Shown here one piece after another: positions 38,101 through 51,480 of a stretch of 64,000 bases of DNA (the first letter of the stretch is position 1; each line of letters starts with the position of its first letter). The notes under the pieces were generated by a model that saw only the letters and a list, made by a program, of their open reading frames with translations, did not search any database and had not been told where the DNA came from. This stretch comes from Zanthoxylum bungeanum (Eukaryota > Streptophyta > Magnoliopsida > Sapindales > Rutaceae), in NCBI GenBank assembly GCA_019454045.1, contig SKCR01034808.1, positions 1 through 64,000 on the forward strand, read 5' to 3'. Made by a program: the position numbers and the translations under genes.

Positions 38101-38586
38101 CTTATTGACGTTGGCGTACCATCCATTAAGAATCTTCGGTGAGCCGTTCAGTGTTTATCCACTATAAACACCTACACGTCTATACGAGTCTCCATAGACT
38201 CATGGTTCATTGGGATAAACCATCGGACCAAGTCTCGATATACGACATGTACTGGTCTCAACGGATTTGACTAACCGACCCGTGTTAGCAAATCTTGACC
38301 AGGAACTATGTTTGATAATATACATATAGCAGTGACACTTCCCAATGTCAATTACAAACTAACTTTGTAACTGTGTACTGCATTATATATTATCGGGCCT
38401 TTGTCTAATATATACATATCACTAAACCACATTTAGTTTCAATCTAATCGTAATCAGATCGAATACGTATATAAGAACAAGAGGTGCAACCATAAATAAG
38501 TAATATTATGGAATAAGGGGATGTTCGTATTCATGAATCAGACATAAATACGGTCCGGATTGGCGCTCTGAGCACCAACCCCAACA

Positions 38587-38599
38587 ATTTCTCCCACTT
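38587..38599 (-). other. Polypurine tract of the LARD element
   Basis: On the - strand AAGTGGGAGAAAT directly precedes the 3' LTR. Confidence 0.75.
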
Positions 38600-41500
38600 G
38601 CTCTAGTGCCAATCCACGGTATCATATACACGTCTCAATGTGCATCGTATGCACATGGCCCTCAAAAGCTCACCCAGTACTTAAGAGGTAAGAAACAAGT
38701 CCGCTATGAATATTGAGTTTGTCAAACAAACTCCATCGTTTCCCATAGTCAGCATCATTCATATTTTGTAGAATCTAAATTATACATTAATATGACTCTG
38801 ATGCTACATGTATTGTGCTACAGCTACTAAGTTGTCCAAGTATTTAGGGATCAAATCCAAAATACTATGGACAACCGCAAGCACAACACCAATTTAAAAC
38901 TTCTAATTTAAAAGGTCACTATGCAACTTCATAAGTCAATACTTCAAAGTTGCATTTGATTCCACTAAATAGTAGAATCCTTCGTGACACTCCCACTGCT
39001 TTTGTGACTCTTTATGACGTAGACTGTCTAACGTCATAATTAGTCTCAAAACTAATATGACCCTAATGGTTGCAGACTATATTCTCCATGAATTAGAAAC
39101 TCGTTCTTAATATCTCAAAGATCACAAAGAACGTGTTTCAAGATCCATCATATGGTCTATAGGATGTCAAAATAACTCGTAACAATTACGATTAAATCGA
39201 TATCTATAATCGCACATTATAAAGTATTATTATGTCATCATCAAATGATACATAAGATTGATTAGACATTCTAATCAATATCTCTTTCGAAAAAGGAATC
39301 ATCCTTTACGAAAGATGAATACTTTATATAAGACACACAATAACTGTCGAACAGTTATACTAACTGTCATACAGATAGCCTTGTTATGTCTTTCATTAGA
39401 TCATATCTAATGTACGACTAATAGGAGTATCTCACAAGTCTCTTGGTTTTATATCTTATATAAAACTTTATATCGTATATAAAAGAGACTACTCCCACTT
39501 TTCACGGAGTAAAGAAGACTTAGGTAAATCTTTTACCTCACAAACATCTCATTATTACTATAATAATGACAATGTCGTTAGATATATAACACTAGAAAGT
39601 AATATGTACGCTCCCACTAACCCTTCTAATCACATATGTATTCTATATACTTTGACAAGATCAGACAATCTGACGATATCAAAAATAGAGAACACATACT
39701 TCTGGAAGACTTATCCGAGTCTACAATAGGCTCTATAAGCTAGCACACTAAACTGCGATCTCAGCACACAAACTCTAGGGCCATTTCAGAATGAACTCTT
39801 CAAATAAGGAAATCACAACTGATCTCTTATCTGAATAAGTCATCCAAAAACGCCACTTTGCATTCTTTAGCTAAAATATACAGTTTATTATCAACATTAA
39901 CCAATATATCTTTAATTGTTCAATTAGTGTGACTAGAGATAAGTTTTCTCAGAATCTACAATAGATTGCTGAGTATAACTTTTCTCACTGTCATACTATA
40001 AAGGTCAAACCTTTAATAAGCTCACATTGCTTTCGCTGCGCAAACAATTAGCACATATCATGAACTAATTCATAATGAAAGCTTAATCAAGTTCAAAACT
40101 TGATCGTAGTAAGCTATGAACAATCTTAGATCTAAGGTTCAATGGTGAACTTCCAGAATCGATATCAAATCGCTTCCATTATAAGTTATAGGATAATTTT
40201 TCTTCAATAAGAAAACAACGGAACCATTAAGTATCAAATACTCGTGAATGATTCTGTTATCCTATTGGACTTGTACGGAAGATGTATAAGGGTTGTTTCA
40301 TCTTATTAATTACATAGTTCCATTTATAATTTATCATTCTCACATTTGACTTCAATAAGTCAAGTCTTTTCTACAATAGTTAACATCTGATGTTACACAC
40401 CAAGTAATAAAACGATTTTATTACTTAGAATCGTAGGAAAGATATTCTATTAAATAGAATACAATATTCTATTAAACAGAATAAACGATAAACTTTTACT
40501 TATACCTCCGAGGTGTAAGTAATTTCCATTATATAACTATTATATAAAAAAAGATTGAAATCTCAAACTTTTCAAGATTCAAATTTTCTACCTATACATA
40601 TCATATATAACAACTGTAGAAATAATGGAACATTAATTAAAGAGATGAATTAGTGTTACTGGAGTATAACCCCAAGAGTATTGAAACTAATTCGGTAACT
40701 TTCAATATCAACGAATCAAATCATATAAGATTCGATTGCTCCCACTACTCAATTCCATCAAGATGGAATCGTGGAAGAACAATATTGAATATGAATCATA
40801 TTCACTAAATAACCTTAGAACTAATTGCTTTAAATTCATACGTTTGATCGTATCAAAGATCTTTGAACAGTTCAAAGACATGTATGAATTTTGAGGATAG
40901 AATTCTCTAAAACCTTTAGATTGAATATATTTGAACAAGTCAAAAATGTTCAATCTACGTTTCATCAGAACGGATTGAAAGTACTTGATACTTTCAAGAC
41001 TTTCAATATGTGTTCCTTCAGAAACACGTAACTAAGTTATGACAATTCATCAACTAAGTTACGAAATAAAGAAAACTACCTTAAGCAATTATTATTTATA
41101 AAACTACATACATCCAATGTATCAGTTAAATAAATTTGGTGGTCCAATGACAATCATTGGTTAAACGAGATCTTAATCACTTTCCTGAATACAATATTCA
41201 TTAAATGGATAAGGATGTGTGGTGTGATCTAGTATCAAACCATCCTTTACCATACGGAATAAGCATCCAATGCTTAAGTGATTAAATCATAAAGCACCGT
41301 TCTAAATTATTTACTTTACCGAATAATTTTTCTTAATGTTTTTCTCTACGTCAATGACACTACTAGTTATTATAAAATATGTAACAATTGTTTATAAAGA
41401 ACAAGTGACTATCCAATAGTCGCAAGTTCCGATATCAAATATCAAAACAATCGTTAACCAATATTTCAAATAACTAGACGGGAGATCTGGTATCCAATAC

Positions 41501-42484
41501 CTATAGTTGTAGTATTGTGAAAATCGATATTTTCTATACACAAATATACGCATCTCCCTTTTTTAGCTTTACTATTTGCATTCAACTATTCACAACAATT
41601 GTAAATAACTGATTAGCAAATTGTGTCAGACACATTACCTCTAAAGGTAATTAAAGCTTAGAAACGTCATTACTAGATAAACAAATACCTAATAGGGCTT
41701 TCTAAATGCCAGTCAAGAATCTCGAGACATGAACTAATTCAAGTCAATTCTTACTGCATAAGAAACTATTGTCTCTAAAGTATTATATCCTAAAGGGATA
41801 TCTATCTAGATTATCTATCATGACTTAGAAACTAAGTCACTAACCATCTTTATTTTTGAAGAAAATCGGAACAATAGTTCCCGATGGTTTAGACCAATCT
41901 AATAATCCCTAGTCTAGTAGTATCTAGAACCTATTCTAGAATAACTGCAACCAAGAGTCAAGTCAGATAACATATCAAAATATGTGTGCAGTAAATAAAA
42001 GTTTAATTCTATATAAACAATAGAATAAGGAAACAAACAAGCGGCAATTTCCATAATAACATACACTGCCTAAGTTATGGAATATTTTAAACTTAGCAGT
42101 GCCTCCCTATTTTTACGTAATGCCGTAATCCCCAACGGAAAGACGAGAATTCAATAATTAAATCGAATTCCATAATGGGAAGAGGACCCCATGAATATAT
42201 TTCGACTCACAGCAGAGGCACGGTCTCGCCGACGTATATTCACAGGTAGACAACTAATTGTCAATCACTCACTAGTGACTCCAAGGTTCCGGTCCTGGCC
42301 GTTTCTCGTTGTCGCTGCGAAGGCAGGCCCACAAGGAGACGTACCAAGGTTAAACTTGTCAATGATAAACTCAAGTTACTTGCGTAACCCTGACAGCTAG
42401 GGCACGTTCAGGATTCCGCTTTCGCTTGAATTTATCTAGTATCTAATATACATTCGGCATAAATAAATTTCTATCAGCTACATC
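38600..42484 (-). other. LARD internal region without coding capacity
   Basis: AT-rich and full of stops in all frames. The longest reverse-strand frame (85 codons near 40708-40965) has no retroelement motif. CTAGTGCCAATCC and the 3' end near 43763 are the only elements I recognise. Confidence 0.6.
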
Positions 42485-42492
42485 CTCACAGC

Positions 42493-43507
42493 AGGGACGG
42501 CAGTGGGTAGTGTAGTCAACGGGTTTGCCATTACCAAACCCGCACCCGCATAAGTATATAAATTCAAACCCGCACCATACCCTTTGCGGGTTTTAATTTT
42601 TCATTAACCAAACCCGCACCGCATATAAAATAAATTACCAACCCGCATTGGTACCCACCGATTTTTTACGGGTTTTTAAAATATAAATTACTTTGTGGTT
42701 CTTAATAATATAATTTTTTTTATTAAATAATTATTTTAATTGCTAGCTGTGTTTTCACATTAATTTTTTCGTTTGACATATACAACATGCAATGTTGTAT
42801 ATACAGTACATAGATAACATAATTATGAAGACTCGGTACATATGTTTATTTTTTTCATATAAACATAATTAAAACGAGTTCTTCCCTTCATAATTATAAT
42901 GATCTAAGTTAGCCAACTCAATCGACAATAAACTAAAAAGTAATCACCAATCTTTGGTCATATTTTTTATGCTAATTCTAATGAAAGTGATGCTTACAAA
43001 GCTCAAGTGGTGTAAGTGTAATGAAGAAACATGAAAGCTATTGAAGTTGCAGCAAACACTAGCTTGTTTTGCTCATCTCCCGTTTCTGATCATATGAACT
43101 TAATCCAAATTTTTGTATTATAATTTTATTAACAAGTGTGATTAAAAAAACAATAATAGTCATGTAAAAAATCTTCAGATGGACAGGTTGCGGGCTGCGG
43201 CTGAATGAGAGTGTGGAACTGTGGATTAATGTTTTAGGTTTAGGTTTTGTTAGTTGTTTTTATATGAAGGTTTTTTTATATTGTCCTAAAAATATTAATT
43301 AATAAAAAATAATATTGCGGGTATACGGATACCCGCAGCGGATACCCGCATTTTTTTCTTAATTACCAAACCCGTACCGCACCCGCAGCGGGTTCTACTT
43401 TAAATTACCAAACCCGCACCGCACCCACTAATATATTTACCAAATCCTACCCATTGCGGGCGGGTTTTTGCGGGTTTGCGGGTTTGTGGGTAAAATTGCC
43501 ATCCCTA
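42493..43507. mobile_element. hAT-like element inside the LARD
   Basis: Ends AGGGACGGCA and TGCCATCCCTA form short terminal inverted repeats. TSD CTCACAGC lies at 42485-42492 and 43508-43515. Subterminal regions are packed with AAACCCGCACC motifs and, at the right end, their inverse GCGGGTTTGCGGG. The core is AT-rich. No transposase frame is visible, so it is non-autonomous. Confidence 0.85.
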
Positions 43508-43762
43508 CTCACAGCAGAGGTACGGTCTCGGATGTAGTCAACGAAAAGATATTTATAAACCGTATTGACAAGACGGACCAAGAAACAAGTATTCCAAATA
43601 CTAGTTACTTTAAAACCTTATTAAGCGGGGATATTCCAATAAGTGTCATACACCCTAAATCTAATCAAATTAGATTATAACATGCATGTATAAAGTCAAG
43701 AAAACATGATTAAACATTGAATAAAACAAGCTAATCATTTATGGAGGCCTAGAATCAGACTC

Positions 43763-43774
43763 GCTCTGATACCA
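43763..43774 (-). other. Initiator-Met tRNA primer site of the LARD
   Basis: TGGTATCAGAGC on the - strand, four bases inside the 5' LTR end. It fixes the orientation. Confidence 0.85.
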
Positions 43775-46700
43775 TTTTGTAGGGGTTTTAGGGGCATAAT
43801 CCGGTAACGCAGCGGAAGCGGCGGAAGATCGTATCTTCCGATTTCAAAACTTTTTCTTGGATTAATTAAATAAACATATTTATTTAATTGCCCAATAATC
43901 AAATTATGAAACAAAATTTCAAATGAATCATATTCAAGCGAAATTACCAAATTACCCTTATATGGTATTTTGTCCATTTTAGTCCGAAATTGATCCAATC
44001 AATTTTGAATGATTCTAAATCATTTCTAAGATGAACTTAACATGTTCAAAACATCAAAACACCAAAGCAACCAAAATCCCCAATTTTTGACCCTAAGGCC
44101 GAATGCACCATTTGGTGCCCAAATTGACCATTTGGTCATTTCATGCTTCAAAACTCATCCAAATGAAATCCAATCAACATGAAACTTTGTATGCTTCATA
44201 TACACACCCAATGCTCAACATATATGAAAACCCCCAAATTTGGAATTGGTCATGAACCCTAATTTTCAATTTCTTCAAATTGGACAAATTAGACCAAATT
44301 GGTTAAATCAACTACTTCAATCATGTTTCTTCCATCCAATCAAAGTCTCAACACAATGAAACAACTCAAGATAAAATATAGGTCATCTAAGAGTGGGTCA
44401 ACAACTCTAGATTAGCAACATGGTTTCCAAAACCTTAAAAGAAAGCTTATAACTACAATAGTCACAACCTTCCTTCATCATACATGCACAACACTTCCAT
44501 CAAAACTTCCATCAACAAAAACACAAGGAATAAAGAAAGAAATAACCTAAGAACATCATATGTTAAAGCCTAGATCCTAAGGAACATTTTCCTTTCTAAT
44601 AGCAAGTTGGAAAAACTCACTAAAATCCAAGCTTTCTTTGATTTCTTCTTTCTTTCTCACAAGCTTCCTTTGCTTCCATTAATGGAGTTTTTCTTTAAAG
44701 TGTATTAGGTTAAGAATGAAAATGAAATGAAAAACAATATATACTTGCACAACAATTGCCTTGGCCGAATTTCACTTAGCCAAATGCAAGTTTATTAATT
44801 TCAATTTCATTTCACCTTTTATCTTATCAACTTTAATAAATATCTAAAACCTTTTAAAGACATTAATATAAAGTCAACAAATGCAACTAAGAAAATATAT
44901 CTCTTATATATTTTCAAGGTCATGGCCGAATTTAATCAAAAATAAAGGAGAAAGATATTTTAATTTTTCAAACAATTTTTGAACAAATATCTTAAGAAGT
45001 CAAAATCAATTTGACAACCTTTTCCTTTAATATAAAGTCAAACATTTACACTTATAATCATTTCCTAACTTTATCATTTGGTGATATATTTATATTTTAA
45101 TTATATTAATCATTTAACAATTAAATAATTAAATAATTAATTAAATACAAATATATCAAATATATGTATTATATTTACTTTAAATATCTCAAATACATAT
45201 ATTGATGATATATGTCAAATACCTTTATTTGACTATTTATTAATGTGTATTTAATAATATCATATATTAAATACAAATACACATTAATTAGGAAATGACG
45301 GTTCGGCCCGTTCGCATGTATTTTTCGTTTAACGATTAAACGATTTATAAATAATCATCATTATTCATAAATGTTGCTCTAGTGCTCTACGAGTATGTTT
45401 CATTATTGAGACTCTCTAGATTCAGGTATATCCGTCATGAAATCCAATTTCATGTACATAATCTATCCACCCGTAGATTATGACGATCACGGATAAACTA
45501 GCTGAATCATACAGGTCGAGGTCATTGCATACGTATAATCCCTCCGTCACAGGTATCCAGATAATCCCAGAGATATAGATGTAAACGTCAAATCTCTATA
45601 GGTATTATCTCGTCGACGTATCTATTAGCAATCTTTAAATAACACTCGGAACTTACTTCCGATGTATACTGTGGCCACAGATTTAACAGACTGCTAATAA
45701 TATATGGACTACCTATGCTCTGTACACAGAACTGACAGATCCTATCTTGACACACACAGGATATCCTGAGGATCGATCCACACCCAACGAACAGGCGGAG
45801 GTCTGATCTAAATAGATCGGTGACGTGACTGCCATCTAAGTGTGGAGGATGTCTCATACATCCACAGTGGTATCTCAAGTCGAAGGACCACTATGCTACT
45901 CAACCCGAGAAGATTCTTATTGACGTTGGCGTACCATCCATTAAGAATCTTCGGTGAGCCGTTCAATGTTTATCCACTATAAACACCTACACGTCTATAC
46001 GAGTCTCCATAGACTCATGGTTCATCGGGATAAACCATCGGACCAAGTCTCGATATACGACATGTACTGGTCTCAACGGATTTGACTAACCGACCCGTGT
46101 TAGCAAATCTTGACCAGGAACTATGTTTGATAATATTCATATAGCAGTGACACTTCCCAATGTCAATTACAAACTAACTTTGTAACTGTGTACTGCATTA
46201 TATATTATCGGGCCTTTGTCTAATATATACATATCACTAAACCACATTTAGTTTCAATCTAATCGTAATCAGATCGAATACGTATATAAGAATAAGAGGT
46301 GCAACCATAAATAACTAATATTATGGAATAAGGGGATGTTCGTATTCATGAATCATACATAAATACGGTCCGGATTGGCGCTCTGAGCACCAACCCCAAC
46401 AAATAATTCATCGATTACATTAGAATTTAATATGTTTTGATTGAAATATCTTCTGATTGTTGGTTTGGGAAGTGAAACCCTCAATTGAGTAATAAAAGGA
46501 ATCAATTACTGAATATAGGGATTTGATACAAGATGGATTCCTGATGCTTTGCTGCTTTTCTCTACTGATAACTTTTAAGTGTTTTTCATAATCTTTAATT
46601 TACATTACCAATTCAATCATTCTCTTTAATTAAGTTATTGCTAATGTTTCCATTAAGTGAATTAGTTCATTGTAACCATCTCTCTGAGGAATCAACACCC

Positions 46701-46871
46701 CAACTATAATGCGATAACCGCGAGTACTTTTTGGGCGTAATCAAGTTGTCATAATAGATTCTTCTATTCTGAATGTCCCCAGTCGACGACTAGGTTTGTC
46801 CATCCTTATCGTTGGGCCTTCAGTAGGTTTCATGAGAAGGGCCTTGAGGTACTTGGGTTTTTACTTATTAT

Positions 46872-49570
46872 TGTTAGGGTTGGTGCTCGAAGCGCCAATC
46901 CGGATCGTATTTATGTCCGATTCATGAATACGAGCAATATCATTTTCCATAATATTACTTAATTATGGTAGCACATATTGTCTTTTATTATGTATATTTG
47001 ATCTAATTCATTAGATTGAAACTAAATCGTGTTTAATGATATATATATTAGACAAAGACCCGATAATATATAATATAGTGTGCAATTACAACGTAGCTTG
47101 TAATTGACATTGGGAAGTGTTGCTACTCGAAATATATTATCAAATTAAGTTCATGGTCAAGATTTACTGACACGGGTTATTTAGTAAAATCCACTGAGAC
47201 CAGTACATGTCGTATATCGGACTTGGTCCGATGGTTTATCCCAATGAACCAGATAAACCATGAGTCTCGGGAGATTGTATAGACGTGTAGGTGTTTATTT
47301 GATAAATACTGAACGACTCACCGAAGATTACCTAATAGATGGTACACCAACGTCAATATGAATCTTCTTGGGTTGAGTAACATGGTGATTCTTTGACTTG
47401 AGATACCACTGTGGATATATGAGTTATCATCCATACTTAGATGGCAGTCACGTCACCGATCTATTAAGATCATACCTCCGTCTGTTCATTGGGTGTGGAC
47501 TCATGCTCATTATATCATGTGTGTATCAAGATAGGATCTGTCAGTCATGTGTACAGGGCATATGTGTCCATTATATGATTAGCAGTCTGTTAAATCCTTG
47601 GCCATTGTATACTTCGGAAGTAAGTTCCAAGTTTTATTTATAAGATTGCTAATAGATACGTCGACACGATTATACCTATAGAGATTTGGCGCTTATATCC
47701 ATATCTTTGGGATAATCTGGATACCTGTGACGGAGGGATTATACATATGCAATGACCTCGACCTGTATGATTCATAGAGTTTATCTGTGTTTGTCATAAT
47801 TTACAGGTGAGTGAATTATGGACACGAAATTTGATTAGTCTCACTAGTGAAATATACTCATAGAGCACTAGGACAACTGTTATGAATAATACTGATTATT
47901 TATAACTCGTTTAACGATTAAACGAAAGATACATGCAATCGGGACCCAATCGTCATTTTCGAAATTAATGTGTATTTGTATTTAATTCTTGATTTTATTA
48001 AATACACATTAATTAAATATCAAATTGTGATATTTAACATATATGATTGATATATGTATTTTGATTACTTAATGTAAATATAATACATATATTTAAGATA
48101 TTTGTATTTAATTATTTAATTATATAAATGTTATATGATTAAAATAATTAAAGTAACAAATATCTTAAGTCATGATTTATTTTTTAATGCTTGGAAATGA
48201 CATGAAATAATTGGCGACGCTTGTTGTTTTACTTTATATAAGATAAGTGTTATCTTTATTAACTAAAACTTGGACCAATGAAAATGAAACAAAATTGTAA
48301 ACTTTATTGTTTTTCCTTGTAACTTTCGGCCATGACAAGAAAATGCATATAAATTATTTTTGTTTCATTTTTCATTACAATTACAAGTTACACAAATATT
48401 TACAAAGTGAGTTGAGAGAAAAGGTGGAAGAAAGAAAGAAAACAAAGGCAAAAATCTTGGAAATTTTGTAAGTTTTTTATACTTTCTTCTACTTAGAAAA
48501 TATTTCTATTAATCTTAATTTCAATTTGTGTTGCTAAGTTGATGTCTCTACTCTTTTAGTTTGTAATTTAATGTGTTGGAAACTTATTTGAAGGTGTTTA
48601 GCATATATGATTAATTTATAAGCTTATTAGGAGTAATTAAGCTTATAAGATTAATTAGTAATCAAAATTGTCATTCTAGAGTTGCTTAGCAATTCATAAT
48701 TAACCTAGAATTGTTCTTGAGTTGTTTCATTATGGTGAGACTTGATTGGTGTGGTATTGGATTGATTAAAGTGTTGAATTAAATCAATTTAATGTAAATT
48801 GAGCAATTAGAGTAATTTTTAAAATTAGGGTTCTAAACCTAATCCAATTTTGGGGGTTTTCATATATGTGATGTAATTTGATGTATATATGATTTATATT
48901 AAATTTGGAATTGATTGGATTTGATCTTGATGTGTTTTGAACCAAAAAATGACCAAATTATAAATCCTGGAAAATATTGGGGTTGTTCGGCAATTCTGGA
49001 AAATAATGGATTTGTGTTGGAAATTGTATTTTCATGTATTAGACATGTATAAATCATTTTGGGATTGATTTGGAATCACTTAAATATGTATTTGACAATT
49101 TATGGACCAAAATGATCAAAATGTAAAGTTTATGGGTCTCATGATAATTAATGATAAATTTGATTTTTCAGATAAAAATTCAGTTTTTATTTATTAAGTA
49201 ATTAGAATAAATTGGTTTATTTTAATTGCCCAAGAAAAATATTTATCGGAAATTATTTCAGAGTGAAAATACGCGAAAATGGTGAAAAATGGCGTTACCG
49301 GGTAACGGCTACCCAAACAGTGAATTAGGCACTGTTCAGGCAGTCCACAAACTATCCAAATGTTTTGGGGAAGACCTGGGCAGTCCCCATGTGCATTGGT
49401 TGGTCGGTTCGGCCGGAAACGTGTTTGATGCAATTTTACGGAATAATATTTTCGCAAAAGTTTCGCAATGTTTCTATATTATTTATGTCGTTATATGATA
49501 TCGAATAAATATATTTAGGTGAAATATGAATGAATTATCAATAATGGATATTGAATAATTTATTCGTAAG
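46872..49570 (+). mobile_element. Diverged relative of the LARD LTR, + orientation
   Basis: Starts TGTTAGGGTTGGTGCTCGAA, parallel to the - strand start of the LARD LTR, and follows it for about 2.4 kb (sections around GACACGGGTTA, CACTGTGGATATATGAG and TTTAACGATTAAACGAAA). Flanked on the left by ATTAT. The right end is uncertain: the GCGTTACCGG block at about 49293 corresponds to the LTR terminus, but about 270 bp of other sequence follow. Confidence 0.65.
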
Positions 49571-50019
49571 CTTAAAAATTTTAAACTATGATTTCGTCCG
49601 AACCGCGCTCCATCTGCTGCACCTCCCTGATATGACCCCGACAGTTATCACGATAGCCCTAGTGAGAATTTCGAGGCGCCTTTAGGTGGGAGAATGAACC
49701 GCCAAAGAGATAAGTGAATATAAAGTGAGTTGGGAGGCTCATTTGCTTCATTCATCAAATATTTCCTCAAGCTTGCAAGTGTGAAAAGCTCTCAACTCGT
49801 TCTAAGGTACTGTTCAGCTTTTCTCTTCTCTCTGATTTCTTCAATTTGTTCGTATAGTAGATTTAAGTAGTTCTTGATCAATTAGGCAATTTGATCTTTA
49901 GGGCGGTAGTGAGGTTTCTGATATTATGTTTGAGAATTATGGTTGTTTGATCTTATAGGGTGTAGAAATTTTAAGGAATAACTGTTTGTTTGCTTTGAAT
50001 TTGTTGTTGCGTGAAGTAA

Positions 50020-50655
50020 ATGTCGAATGAGAGTTCCATGAGTTCTAGTGATAAACCCACAGAGATATATGTTGGACCACCTGATAGGGTTTCTAGATCT
50101 TCCAATGAGTCAGTTGGGGAGAAAGCCAATTTCGAGTGGTTGTAAGGATGTTCTGGTGATGGGATATTGACAATAGCTGAGTTGTCCCTAGGAGTGCCCA
50201 AGGACGTGAGGCCACTAAAGACCTTACTTGCAATGTGGGAGTCAAGTGGGACTCATATCACAAGCGAACCTACTAATATATTGACGAAGAACCCTGCTAG
50301 TCGAGTGACTAAGTAGATGATGATGGAGATAAAGTTGGTATATAGATTTCCTCCATCAATTAAGGTTAGGCTTGCTATGTCGAATGAGAGAATCGATTAC
50401 AAGATCCCATGATGAATGGGCTACTATGAAATGCCTTTTGAAGATGGGCTGAGATTCCATATGTCAAGGCTAACTTGGGAGGTGTTGAATTATTACGAGA
50501 TAACTCTCTCTCAGTTGAAGCTGAATACTTGGAGGGTATTATTATCGATTGAGTGTATGGTTTATGAGTTAGGGATCAGTTTTGGAGTCAGGGATATACT
50601 ATACATTTATTATTTAAAGGAACACTTATATGAGAAAGGGAGATACCACTTGTAT
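50020..50655 (+). pseudogene. Transposon-type ORF, N-terminal half (interrupted)
   Basis: A single reading frame from ATG at 50020 (MSNESSMSSSDKPTEIYVGP) carries four in-frame stops (TAA, TAG and two TGA), mostly explicable by single changes. It includes FEDGLRFHMSRLTWEVLNYY, SQLKLNTWRVLLSIECMVYE and GISFGVRDILYIYYLKEH. This layout resembles the plant 'putative gypsy type transposon' family (PF04195-like). Element B inserted at 50655, and the frame resumes at 60760. Confidence 0.6.
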
Positions 50656-50894
50656 TGATGAGTGGTATTTATATCACTTATTCTCACTCATTTAACCTAA
50701 TATTTTGTATAGTTTCTTGAGTTTTGTGAACGTTTTGATATGTTTTGTGTTATTTTGTAGATAAATAAAGTTTGGAAAGCATTGGAGGCAATTTGGGGCA
50801 AAAACGGACAAAAATGCGTCAACAGGGATATTTTGGTCTTTAGCGCGTCGCGACGCCCAGACTTCTGCGTCGCGACGTCTAAAATGCACCGAAC

Positions 50895-51345
50895 AGTGCT
50901 AACGTGCGCCGGGTCACAAATCAGAATCTGAGAAAAGTTTGACTTTGCTAAAATGCGCTGTGCCACGTGTCACCATCACAGTCATTGCTAACATGGCCGT
51001 GCCACGTGTCAGCATCTACGGTGCCGACACTCATCATCGCCACGTCGTGCCGTGCCACGTCAGTCCTCGTCCTCATCGCCACGTCGTCACGTCAACGCCA
51101 CAGTCGTCGTCCACACTCCATGTCATCAGCCATGTCAGCAAGTCAACAAGTCAAATTGTCACGTGTCGTGCACATCATCATCAGCCAATCAGGAAGCGAC
51201 ACGTGTCGCAATTTTATGGGCCGACAGTCTCTTTCCCACGTGTCGCCACGTCAGCGCCACGTCAGCATCAATTATTGGATATCCTATCCTTATCTGACAC
51301 GTGGCGGATAAGAATCTCAGCGACCAATCAGAAGCCGCCACGTGT
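50895..51345 (+). promoter_or_regulatory. G-box cluster in U3 of the 5' LTR
   Basis: Seven CACGTG hexamers, mostly as GCCACGTGTC or GACACGTGTC, plus many ACGT cores (CCACGTC) in about 450 bp, upstream of the TATA box. G-boxes bind bHLH and bZIP factors, including ABRE-binding factors (established knowledge). The same seven are present in the 3' LTR. Confidence 0.75.
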
Positions 51346-51474
51346 CACAATAATTGAAGCCCAACTACCGCTTCACATGTCACATTATCATCTTATCCAG
51401 AATCTTCAAACCAGCGAACCAGAGCGTGCCACGTCGACAAATCCGGCGTCGCGACGCTGGATCCTACCGAGGCC

Positions 51475-51480
51475 TATAAA
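51475..51480 (+). promoter_or_regulatory. TATA box of the 5' LTR
   Basis: GGCCTATAAATTGAGC is about 130 bp downstream of the last G-box and marks the likely U3/R boundary. The 3' LTR has the equivalent TATAAA at 59368-59373. Confidence 0.7.

Larger units (their letters stand above)
35980..46401 (-). mobile_element. LARD-type LTR retrotransposon (10.4 kb, non-coding)
   Basis: LTRs at 35980-38586 (2607 bp) and 43778-46401 (2624 bp) are nearly identical, and TSD AATAA occurs at 35975-35979 and 46402-46406. On the - strand the LTR starts TGTTGGGGTTGGTGCTC and ends AAAACCCCTACA. The reverse complement of 43763-43774 is TGGTATCAGAGC, an initiator-Met primer site, next to the right-hand LTR, so that is the 5' LTR. 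A purine tract lies at 38587-38599 before the 3' LTR. The about 5.2 kb interior has no recognisable gag, protease, RT or integrase. It is itself interrupted by a hAT-like element at 42493-43507. Confidence 0.9.
35112..46743 (+). mobile_element. Solo LTR (about 1.2 kb) split by the LARD insertion
   Basis: Starts TGATAAGTGC at 35112 and ends GCGTAATCA at 46743, with flanks AGTTA and AGTTG (one mismatch). Removing the inserted element 35980-46401 and one AATAA leaves about 1205 bp of continuous LTR. The left part contains two GGCGTCGCGACGC-type palindromes near 35330-35365 and a TATATATA box near 35499. The orientation matches the Athila-like elements, but the sequence is a different family. Confidence 0.75.

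Noticed and set aside
40708..40965. 85-codon open frame in the LARD interior
   Set aside because: AT-driven, no retroelement motif, no support for translation.
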